Shown here: positions 14,185 through 20,509 of the stretch, one piece after another
Numbering within the stretch: the first letter of the stretch is position 1
How the letters are laid out: every line of letters starts with the position of its first letter
NCBI GenBank assembly: GCA_026987155.1
Contig: JALSNG010000003.1
Location: forward strand, 1 to 21,017
Length of the DNA stretch: 21,017 nt
Source: Thermococcus sp.
GTDB lineage: Archaea > Methanobacteriota_B > Thermococci > Thermococcales > Thermococcaceae
Reading direction: 5' to 3'
The notes under the pieces: model-generated
Told to the model about the DNA's origin: nothing
Seen by the model: only the letters and a program-made list of their open reading frames with translations
Database searches by the model: none
Position numbers and translations under genes: made by a program

Positions 14185-14425
14185 GCAGAACACCCCCAGA
14201 AGGTTTTGAAGGTGGAGAAGCGACATGGAGGAAAAGAGAGAGAAGGGAAAAGAAAATAGAGGTGGGTGGTGGTGAGAGTGACGGTGGCGAATGAGGCAGA
14301 CCTTTCACAGATTCTTTCGCGCCCATCACCTTCATAGCATCGCCCTCAGCCCAGTCGGGGGATTGATTTTTAGAAGTTGTGTAACACCTGCTTCGAGACG
14401 CTCCAATTTGATTACACGTGCAACA
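14185..14425 (-). promoter_or_regulatory. car leader region with a 30-nt pyrimidine tract
   Basis: This 241-bp gap separates the ACT gene stop from carA. On the car sense strand it contains an uninterrupted 30-nt pyrimidine run (plus-strand purines 14227-14256), within a wider C/U-rich stretch to about 14290. A weak TATA-like CTAAAAATC lies near 14366-14375, which would start RNA near 14344 and give a leader of about 160 nt, long for this group. An ORF of 56 codons (ATG 14335 to TGA at 14165) runs through the tract and over the carA start, but it has no clear ribosome site. The carA ribosome site GGGGGTG is at 14191-14197. Confidence 0.4.
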
Positions 14426-15097
14426 TCACTGCCTCATCCTCAGTATTATGTCCTCAAGGAGTTGATATGCCCTCGGGGCATCCCTTCTGTCCACGACGAG
14501 TATGGTGTCCCTGTGACAGGATATAACCTGGGTGATGTTTATTCCGTTCGATGCTAAGACGGAGGTGATGAAGGCAACTATGCCAGGCTTCTCAACGATG
14601 CTATCCGGGCTTATCAGAACTATAGCCGCCTGACCGTCTATTACCTCCACGACTCCGTTCCCAAGGATTCTGCGAACTGCACCTTCGTCTTCACTTGACA
14701 GGGCTATAACAAAGGTCTCCACACCCTGGGTCAGCTGGAAGAATCTCGCGTTCTGCATCTTGTTCGAGAGCTCCGCCAAGTTTCTTAGAACGACAGACTT
14801 TTCGGCAGTTATCACGCTGAGGTCCGATTGTAGGGATACCACGGTGCCGGCTATGACGGACCTGATGCTCTCCTCGAATTTAACCCTCCTTCCCCTCAGC
14901 TCCTCCCCGAGCCTTATGAGGGCCATTTTAACTGCGCCCAGGGATGTTGGATGCCCCCTCCGCGTGAGCTCTTCCGTGAACACCCTGGCCAAGGCACTGT
15001 AGTTAACCACTCCCGCGCTCATGCATTCCTTGACGGCCGGCTTCGTTTCTACAAGCTCCTTGACGAGTTTTGCTATACTCGGTTTTCCCTCAGCCAT
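14426..15097 (-). CDS. ACT-domain protein with N-terminal helical (HTH-like) region, candidate trp regulator
   Basis: The 223-residue protein has an N-terminal alpha-helical part (about residues 5-75; IAKLVKELVETKP, YSALARVFTEELTRRG, SLGAVKMALIRLGEEL) consistent with a DNA-binding winged helix. A middle region follows, then a C-terminal ACT domain (about 155-215; EKPGIVAFITSVLASNGIN then VISCHRDTILVVD). ACT domains usually bind amino acids. The gene is divergent from the trp operon and shares a short promoter region with it. This resembles the arrangement of TrpY in methanogens, which also joins an HTH to an ACT-like part, though I cannot show homology. I expect it to sense an amino acid such as tryptophan and act on trp, on itself, or on car downstream. 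ATG 15097 follows GGTGGTG; GTG 15103 would add two residues. Confidence 0.75.
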   Translation of the reverse strand: MAEGKPSIAKLVKELVETKPAVKECMSAGVVNYSALARVFTEELTRRGHPTSLGAVKMALIRLGEELRGRRVKFEESIRSVIAGTVVSLQSDLSVITAEKSVVLRNLAELSNKMQNARFFQLTQGVETFVIALSSEDEGAVRRILGNGVVEVIDGQAAIVLISPDSIVEKPGIVAFITSVLASNGINITQVISCHRDTILVVDRRDAPRAYQLLEDIILRMRQ

Positions 15098-15107
15098 CGT
15101 CACACCA

Positions 15108-15143
15108 CCACATCTATGTCACCATGGGTGATAAACTTTTCGC
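15108..15143 (-). promoter_or_regulatory. promoter of the ACT-domain gene
   Basis: On the minus strand GCGAAAA (15143-15137) followed by GTTTATC (15136-15130) is a good Thermococcales BRE/TATA pair. The expected start is near 15108, leaving a leader of about 11 nt with GGTGGTG before ATG 15097. The palindrome at 15117-15133 overlaps the TATA box and the start region. Confidence 0.55.
15117..15133. promoter_or_regulatory. TGM-like palindrome (TGTCAC-N5-GTGATA)
   Basis: TGTCAC-CATGG-GTGATA matches 11 of 12 fixed positions of the Thermococcales glycolytic motif TATCAC-N5-GTGATA, the known binding site of the sugar-responsive regulator TrmBL1/Tgr. It overlaps the TATA box of the ACT gene on its downstream side, a repressor-type position. 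The core TCACC-ATG-GGTGA is a perfect inverted repeat. It may be a true TGM, an operator for the ACT protein, or chance. Confidence 0.45.
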
Positions 15144-15151
15144 TTTCTGGA

Positions 15152-15167
15152 TGGACAAACCTGTCCA
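15152..15167. promoter_or_regulatory. palindrome TGGACA-N4-TGTCCA at the trp promoter, candidate operator
   Basis: TGGACA (15152-15157), AACC spacer, TGTCCA (15162-15167) is a perfect 6-bp inverted repeat that ends at the BRE of the trp promoter. The half-sites resemble the TGTACA boxes bound by TrpY in Methanothermobacter. A dimeric regulator such as the ACT-domain protein could bind it and block TBP/TFB. Confidence 0.5.
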
Positions 15168-15205
15168 AATAATTAAATACCCGCCCATCCATCGAGAGAC
15201 GGTGG
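15167..15205 (+). promoter_or_regulatory. trp operon promoter
   Basis: AAATAATTAAATA at 15167-15179 contains an A-rich BRE-like part and the TATA-like TTAAATA (15173-15179). Transcription would start near 15200. GGTGG at 15201-15205 would lie at the very 5' end of the mRNA, 5 nt before ATG 15211 and 15 nt before the trpC ATG at 15221. Confidence 0.55.
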
Positions 15206-15210
15206 TTCAA

Positions 15211-15261
15211 ATGACGGGTGATGGCTTTTGGCCTCAGCAGGGCCATAAGAAGATCGAGTAA
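15211..15261 (+). CDS. possible 16-residue ORF overlapping the trpC start
   Basis: ATG 15211 has the best-placed ribosome site (GGTGG 15201-15205, 5-nt spacing). The ORF encodes MTGDGFWPQQGHKKIE and ends at TAA 15259-15261 inside trpC, in another frame. It contains one Trp codon. It could couple or modulate trpC translation, or the ribosome site may simply serve trpC with unusual spacing. Confidence 0.25.
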   Translation: MTGDGFWPQQGHKKIE

Positions 15262-15904
15262 AAACGCCATTATAGCGGAGTTGAAAGTCTATTCTCCCAA
15301 ATATGGCGATCTTCTCCGCGGCAGGGATCCATTTGAGATTCTAAGGGCCTACGAAGATGCAGGGGCCGTAGGGATATCCTACATAACCGAGCCGAACTAT
15401 TTCAAAGGGAACTTCGAGTTTTTAAGGAAGCTCTGCAGGGAAACGGAACTGCCCGTTCTGCGAAAGGATTTCATAACCACCGCGGATGAAGTGGAAAGAA
15501 CAGCGGAAGTCGGAGCAAAAGCGGTTCTCCTAATCGCGAGGCTTCTCAGGGGGGACCTCCCAGAACTCGTGGACCACGCCAGAGAGCACGGGCTTGATAC
15601 GCTCGTTGAGGTTCACAGTGAAGAAGAGCTCGCAGTGGCCATTGAGAGCAAATCCACGATGATCGGGATAAACAACAGGGATATAAGAAGGCTGGAACTC
15701 GACGATGGCAACGTTTCCCTGACGGAGAGACTTGCACCAATGATACCAAAGCGATACGTGCGGGTCAGCGAGAGCGGGATAGCGACTGTGGGAGACCTGA
15801 GGAGGGCACTGAGAAACGCGGATGCGGCACTGATAGGAACGGCGCTCATGAAGGCAGAGGATCCTGGGGAGCTCCTAAGGAGATTCGTGGAGGTGGAAGT
15901 GTGA
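15221..15904 (+). CDS. trpC: indole-3-glycerol phosphate synthase
   Basis: TrpC closes the indole ring, converting CdRP to indole-3-glycerol phosphate with loss of CO2 and water on a (beta/alpha)8 barrel. Motifs: IIAELKVYSPKYGDLL (Glu20, Lys22, Ser25, the substrate-binding signature), the catalytic Lys82 in VLRKDFI, LVEVHSEEEL, IGINNRDI and VSESGI. The 227 residues make it compact: the N-terminal extension helix of other IGPS enzymes is short. The start is uncertain between ATG 15221 and the adjacent GTG 15218, because GGGTG touches the start codon instead of lying 5 nt upstream. First gene of the trp operon; it overlaps trpD by 4 bp. Confidence 0.92.
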   Translation: MAFGLSRAIRRSSKNAIIAELKVYSPKYGDLLRGRDPFEILRAYEDAGAVGISYITEPNYFKGNFEFLRKLCRETELPVLRKDFITTADEVERTAEVGAKAVLLIARLLRGDLPELVDHAREHGLDTLVEVHSEEELAVAIESKSTMIGINNRDIRRLELDDGNVSLTERLAPMIPKRYVRVSESGIATVGDLRRALRNADAALIGTALMKAEDPGELLRRFVEVEV

Positions 15905-16881
15905 ACCTCCTCGGAAAGATTATCACGGGAGAAAACCTGAGTTTCAATGAAGCCTACGAGCTGTTCGGAGAACTGACAAAGGAGGAAGAAATGAGAATTG
16001 CGGCATATCTCGCCGCCTTTCAGACCAAGGGGTACACTGGGGAGGAGATAGCGGGTCTCGCAAAGGCGATGAGGGACTCGGCGATAAAGCTCGAACTCGG
16101 AGATGTCGCCGATACCGCGGGAACCGGGGGGGACGGAACATCGACCATAAACGTCAGCACTGCCTCTGCCCTCATACTCTCGGCTTTCACAAAGGTGGCA
16201 AAGCACGGAAACACCTCAGTGACGTCAAAGAGCGGCTCAGCAGACGTTCTAAGGGCGCTGGATATAGACCACAGGATAGGGCCGGAAAGAGCCAGAAAGA
16301 TGATCGAAGAAGTGAACTTCACTTTCATATTTGCCCCACTCTATCACCCAGCCTTAAAGAGGATAATGCCAGTCAGAAAAGCCCTAAGGATAAAAACGGT
16401 CTTCAACATCCTCGGACCCCTTGCCAACCCGGCAGAACCCGCCTACCAGCTCCTCGGGGTAAACTCTGAGGAACTTCTTGAAAAAATGGCCTCTGCCCTA
16501 AGATTCTTGGGGGTGAAACGGGCGCTCGTTGTCCACGGTAGTGGGATGGACGAGGTCAATCCGTACTCCACAACGGAGGTCGTTGAGGTTAGGAAAGGGA
16601 AAAGCGAGAGGTACACCATCGCACCCGATGACTTCGGCATAGCTCCCGTGAAACCCATCCCCTGCCACTCAGCGGAAGATAGTGCCTCAAGGATTAGAAT
16701 GGTTCTCGCGGGAAAGGGAAAGCCCGAGGACAGGAACTTCATCCTAATCAACGCGTCGGCTGCATTGTATGCCGCGGGAGTAACGGAGGACTTCAGGGAA
16801 GGGGTTGAGATGGCAAAGGACATCCTTGGAGAGAAAATGCTGAAAAGACTGGAGGCGATAGCGTGCCTTTCAAGAGGCTGA
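15901..16881 (+). CDS. trpD: anthranilate phosphoribosyltransferase
   Basis: TrpD transfers phosphoribose from PRPP to anthranilate. It has an N-terminal helical domain (residues 1-65, with GYTGEEIAGLAKAM) and the PRPP/magnesium motifs DTAGTGGDG (71-79), NVSTAS (84-89) and KHGNTSVTSKSGSADVL (101-117). NILGPLANPA is also standard. The length of 326 is slightly under the bacterial norm. The start is GTG 15901, overlapping the trpC stop as GTGA, with GGAGGTG at 15889-15895. It overlaps trpE by 19 bp. There is no fusion with TrpG, which is a separate gene here. Confidence 0.95.
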   Translation: MNLLGKIITGENLSFNEAYELFGELTKEEEMRIAAYLAAFQTKGYTGEEIAGLAKAMRDSAIKLELGDVADTAGTGGDGTSTINVSTASALILSAFTKVAKHGNTSVTSKSGSADVLRALDIDHRIGPERARKMIEEVNFTFIFAPLYHPALKRIMPVRKALRIKTVFNILGPLANPAEPAYQLLGVNSEELLEKMASALRFLGVKRALVVHGSGMDEVNPYSTTEVVEVRKGKSERYTIAPDDFGIAPVKPIPCHSAEDSASRIRMVLAGKGKPEDRNFILINASAALYAAGVTEDFREGVEMAKDILGEKMLKRLEAIACLSRG

Positions 16882-18164
16882 ACTACGTGGAACCCCTAAC
16901 CCTCTACTCGGCGCTCAGAGATCTCGACATGCCCTTCATCCTCCGATCCGCAGAAAAGGACAGTCGAAAGGCGAGATACACCTACGTCTCGGCGATGCCT
17001 GAGTTCAGAGTGGAGGTCTCAGGAAGGGGAACTTTCGTAGATGGAGAGAGGGTATCAATGACAACCAACCCCTTTTCAGCATTAAAGGTACTTTCCAAAG
17101 ATCACGTTGCTGGAGAAAGGTTTAGGGGAGGTTTTGTGGGGTACATAGCCTACGATTCTGTTCACAACTACGTTGAAGGGAGCATCGAGGAATCCTCAAT
17201 CTTCGGCTATTACCCTTGGACTTTCGTTTACGACCATCTTACAGGAGATTTTGGAATCTTTTACCTGAAGGAACCGCCTTTCGACCCGGAAACCATGGTA
17301 AGGCGTGCAAAACAGGGAGTAGAATACGCTCCGGGTGGTTCCTCCATTATCTCAGTCGATGCCCGGGAAGAGGAGTTCCTGGAGATGGTTGAAAAAGGAA
17401 AGGAGTACATCTATTCCGGAGACGTCTTCCAGGTTGTCCTCTCCAGAGAGTACACCCTAAAAACGGACAAAGACCCGGTCGAAGTCTACGAAAGGCTGGT
17501 TTCCATAAACCCAAGTCCCTACACTTTTCTCCTCGAATTCAAAAAGACCCTCGTGGGTGCTTCTCCTGAAACCCTAGGCTCCGTCGAGGGCAGGACGTTT
17601 CGCGTCAACCCAATAGCCGGTACCGTGATGCGGGGAAAAAACGGGGATGAGGACGAGATCCTGCGAAAGTCCCTCCTTAGAGATGAGAAAGAGCGTGCAG
17701 AACACGTTATGCTGGTGGACCTCGCGAGAAACGATGTGAGGAAGGTCTCAAAACCCGGGAGCGTTAGGCTCGTGCGCTTCTTCGACGTCCTGAAGTACAG
17801 CCACGTTCAGCACATAGAGAGCGAGGTCACTGGCGAACTCGAGGACGGCATGACACCCTACGACGCCATAGAGGCAGCGTTTCCGGCGGGAACCCTCACC
17901 GGAGCTCCCAAGATCAGGGCCATGGAGATAATAGATGAACTCGAAAAGAGCCGGAGACGGGTGTACGGCGGGGCGGTAGGGTATTTCTCAGCAACGGGAG
18001 ACGCAGATTTTGCAATAGCAATAAGGATGGCCGAGATAGAGGGAAACATCGCAAGGGTCAGGGCGGGGGCGGGCATAGTGGCTGATTCCGTCCCGGAAAG
18101 GGAATTCATGGAAACGGAAAACAAGATGAAGGCCGTGTTGGCCGCACTGGGGGTGGTGGGATGA
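16863..18164 (+). CDS. trpE: anthranilate synthase component I
   Basis: TrpE makes anthranilate from chorismate and ammonia supplied by TrpG. The 433 residues contain the chorismate-binding fold: GGFVGYIAYDS in the N-terminal half, then VVLSREYTL, NPSPYTFLLEF, GASPETLG, NPIAGTVMRG, EHVMLVDLARNDVRKV and FPAGTLTGAPKIRAMEIIDELE through to FAIAIRMAEI. The N-terminal tryptophan-feedback pocket usually carries LLES followed by an (A/E)-rich stretch; here the aligned residues 26-29 are ILRS, so the Glu is replaced by Arg while the Ser is kept. GTG 16863 follows GGAGG at 16851-16855. It overlaps trpG as ATGA. Confidence 0.95.
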   Translation: MPFKRLNYVEPLTLYSALRDLDMPFILRSAEKDSRKARYTYVSAMPEFRVEVSGRGTFVDGERVSMTTNPFSALKVLSKDHVAGERFRGGFVGYIAYDSVHNYVEGSIEESSIFGYYPWTFVYDHLTGDFGIFYLKEPPFDPETMVRRAKQGVEYAPGGSSIISVDAREEEFLEMVEKGKEYIYSGDVFQVVLSREYTLKTDKDPVEVYERLVSINPSPYTFLLEFKKTLVGASPETLGSVEGRTFRVNPIAGTVMRGKNGDEDEILRKSLLRDEKERAEHVMLVDLARNDVRKVSKPGSVRLVRFFDVLKYSHVQHIESEVTGELEDGMTPYDAIEAAFPAGTLTGAPKIRAMEIIDELEKSRRRVYGGAVGYFSATGDADFAIAIRMAEIEGNIARVRAGAGIVADSVPEREFMETENKMKAVLAALGVVG

Positions 18165-18733
18165 TAGTGCTCGTTAACAACAGGGACTCCTTTGTCTGGA
18201 ACCTCGCGGAATATGCCTCCCTATTCGACCGGGTGAAGGTCGTTCCGAACACGGTGAGTCTGGAGGAACTCCGATCCCTCGATCCCGACGGAATTATAAT
18301 ATCCCCAGGTCCCGGAAGCCCCTCGGACAGAAGGGAAGTCGGCAACTCGCCGGAGATAGTTTCCGAACTCGAAGTTCCCGTCCTGGGAATCTGCCTCGGG
18401 CACCAGATTATAGCCGAGGTTTTTGGGGGCCGTGTGGATCGCGTGAAGCCGAGACATGGCAAAGCAAGTCCCGTTAAACACGATGGAAAGGGAGTTCTGA
18501 GGGGGATTAAGAACCCCCTAATGGCGGGAAGGTACCACTCCCTCGCGGTTAAGGAGGTCCCCCGGGGTTTTGAGGTGAGCGCGGTTTCCATGGACGACAA
18601 CGTAATAATGGGCATCAGGCATAAGAAGAGGCCCCTGGAGGGTCTCCAGTTCCACCCCGAGAGCGTTTTGACCGAATGGGAGAGGGGAGAAGGTGTGAAG
18701 ATAATCAAAAACTTCGTGGAGATGACGAGATGA
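18161..18733 (+). CDS. trpG: anthranilate synthase component II (glutamine amidotransferase)
   Basis: TrpG supplies ammonia to TrpE. It is a class I glutaminase of 190 residues with Cys78 in VLGICLGHQ, and His165/Glu167 in LQFHPESVLTEWERGEG. SPGPGSPSDRREVG (48-61) is the oxyanion region. The LTEWERGEG tail is the TrpG-type continuation, and its position next to TrpE excludes a stand-alone PabA role as the primary call. ATG 18161 overlaps trpE as ATGA and its stop overlaps trpF as ATGA. Confidence 0.95.
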   Translation: MIVLVNNRDSFVWNLAEYASLFDRVKVVPNTVSLEELRSLDPDGIIISPGPGSPSDRREVGNSPEIVSELEVPVLGICLGHQIIAEVFGGRVDRVKPRHGKASPVKHDGKGVLRGIKNPLMAGRYHSLAVKEVPRGFEVSAVSMDDNVIMGIRHKKRPLEGLQFHPESVLTEWERGEGVKIIKNFVEMTR

Positions 18734-19359
18734 TGTTCGTCAAGATATGTGGAGTCAGGAACGTGGATGAGCTAAGGCTCGTTGAAAGGTACGCCGATGC
18801 CACGGGTGTGGTTGTGAACTCCAACTCCCGGCGAAAGGTCCCGCTGACCTTGGCGGAGAAACTCGTGGAAGAGGCGAGGATACCGATGTACATCGTCTCC
18901 ACCATGAGAACCTACGCTGAATGGGCCAACACCATCGAGAGGACTGGTGGTGAGTACATCCAGGTGCACTCGGAGGTTCCCCCAAAGACCATCGAGAGGC
19001 TCGTTTCTGAATACGGCGTCTCGGTGATGAAGGCATTCACCGTCCCCAGAGAAAGCCAGACACCTGGAGAGGACGCTGAGAAACTCCTGAGAAAAATAGA
19101 ACAGTACGAAGTTGATAGAATCCTCCTGGACACGGGTGCAGGGAGTGGAAGACGTCACGACTACAGGGTAAGTGCCATAATCGCCAGGGAACACCCGGTG
19201 ATTCTCGCGGGAGGATTAAACCCCCAGAACGTTGAGGAAGCAATAAGATGGGTCAAACCGGCCGGTGTGGACGTCTCAAGCGGTGTCGAAAGAAACGGAG
19301 TAAAGGACAGGGAACTCATTGAGGAGTTTGTGGGGAGGGTTAGGAATGTGGTTCGGTGA
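18730..19359 (+). CDS. trpF: phosphoribosylanthranilate isomerase
   Basis: TrpF isomerises N-(5-phosphoribosyl)anthranilate to CdRP. The barrel has catalytic Cys7 in FVKICGVRN and Asp134 in RILLDTGAGSG, and the phosphate-binding parts ILAGGLNPQNV and VDVSSGVERNGVKD. The 209 residues are typical. The start is ATG 18730, overlapping the trpG stop as ATGA with GGAGATGA just upstream; ATG 18733 is the only other nearby choice. It overlaps trpB by 14 bp. Confidence 0.94.
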   Translation: MMFVKICGVRNVDELRLVERYADATGVVVNSNSRRKVPLTLAEKLVEEARIPMYIVSTMRTYAEWANTIERTGGEYIQVHSEVPPKTIERLVSEYGVSVMKAFTVPRESQTPGEDAEKLLRKIEQYEVDRILLDTGAGSGRRHDYRVSAIIAREHPVILAGGLNPQNVEEAIRWVKPAGVDVSSGVERNGVKDRELIEEFVGRVRNVVR

Positions 19360-20509
19360 GTTCGGTGGCCAATTCGTTCCCGAAACCTTAATGGAGCCGC
19401 TGAGAGAACTTGAAAAATCCTACAAACGCTGGAAAAATGACGAGGAATTTAGAAGTATCCTCAACCACTATTTGGAAAAATGGGCCGGGCGGCCCACGCC
19501 CCTCTACTACGCTAAAAGATTAAGCGAGAAGATAGGAGGGGCAAAGATTTACCTCAAGAGGGAAGACCTCCTCCACGGGGGAGCCCACAAAACCAACAAC
19601 GCGATAGGACAGGCTCTGCTCGCAAAATTCATGGGCAAAGAAAGGTTGATAGCCGAAACTGGTGCAGGACAACATGGTGTTGCAACGGCCATGGTGGGAG
19701 CGCTGTTGGGGATGAGGGTGGATGTCTACATGGGTGCTGAAGACGTTGAGAGACAGTCCATGAACGTTTTTCGAATGAAGCTCCTTGGTGCCAACGTAAT
19801 TCCCGTTGAGAGCGGCTCAAAGACACTAAAAGATGCCATAAACGAAGCCCTGAGGGACTGGGTGGGAAGTTTTGGGTACTCCCACTACCTCATAGGATCA
19901 GTTGTCGGACCCCACCCCTACCCCATTATCGTCAGGGATTTCCAGGCTGTGATAGGTGAGGAGACAAAAGTCCAGCTTCTTGAATACGAGGGAAACCTTC
20001 CGGATGCCATCGTTGCCTGCGTTGGAGGGGGAAGCAACGCCCTCGGGATATTCTACCCCTTCGTCAAGGAGAGGGTGCGACTCGTGGGGGTGGAAGCAGG
20101 AGGAAAGGGTCTTGAGACAGGCCTTCACGCGGCCTCTTTAAACGCGGGGGAGAAAGGTGTTTTCCATGGAATGCTAAGCTACTTCCTCCAGAATGAAGAG
20201 GGCCAGATAACTCCTACCCACAGCGTCTCGGCCGGGTTGGATTACCCGGGCGTTGGTCCAGAGCACGCTCACCTGAGAGAAACCGGGAGGGCAGAGTACG
20301 TCACGGTGACTGACTGGGAAGCACTGAGGGCGTTCCATGAGTTATCGAAGACTGAAGGGATATTACCGGCCCTTGAATCAGCGCACGCCGTTGCCTACGC
20401 AATGAAACTGGCGAGAGAGATGGAGCGGGACGAGGTGATAGTCGTAAACCTTTCCGGAAGGGGAGATAAGGACCTGGGCATAGTTATGAAGGTGAGCAAC
20501 GATGTTTGA
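19346..20509 (+). CDS. trpB: tryptophan synthase beta subunit
   Basis: TrpB condenses indole with serine to tryptophan, using PLP. It is the TrpB1 type that pairs with TrpA. Lys82 in HGGAHKTNNAIGQ binds PLP, Glu104 in AETGAGQHGVA is catalytic, and GGGSNALG and the C-terminal SGRGDKDLG bind the cofactor phosphate and ring. The start MWFGEFGGQFVPETL at ATG 19346 is the family's usual N-terminus and has GGGGAGGG about 5 nt upstream; earlier in-frame codons from 19319 would add an atypical tail. The 387 residues are very close to the well-known Pyrococcus furiosus TrpB. It overlaps trpA by 8 bp. Confidence 0.96.
   Translation: MWFGEFGGQFVPETLMEPLRELEKSYKRWKNDEEFRSILNHYLEKWAGRPTPLYYAKRLSEKIGGAKIYLKREDLLHGGAHKTNNAIGQALLAKFMGKERLIAETGAGQHGVATAMVGALLGMRVDVYMGAEDVERQSMNVFRMKLLGANVIPVESGSKTLKDAINEALRDWVGSFGYSHYLIGSVVGPHPYPIIVRDFQAVIGEETKVQLLEYEGNLPDAIVACVGGGSNALGIFYPFVKERVRLVGVEAGGKGLETGLHAASLNAGEKGVFHGMLSYFLQNEEGQITPTHSVSAGLDYPGVGPEHAHLRETGRAEYVTVTDWEALRAFHELSKTEGILPALESAHAVAYAMKLAREMERDEVIVVNLSGRGDKDLGIVMKVSNDV

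Noticed and set aside
14184..14226. Longer carA start at ATG 14226
   Set aside because: The added residues are atypical for CarA, while ATG 14184 has GGGGGTG at proper spacing.
15613..16206. 197-codon minus-strand frame across the trpC/trpD junction
   Set aside because: Antisense to two conserved genes and their overlap; Ser-rich product without motifs.
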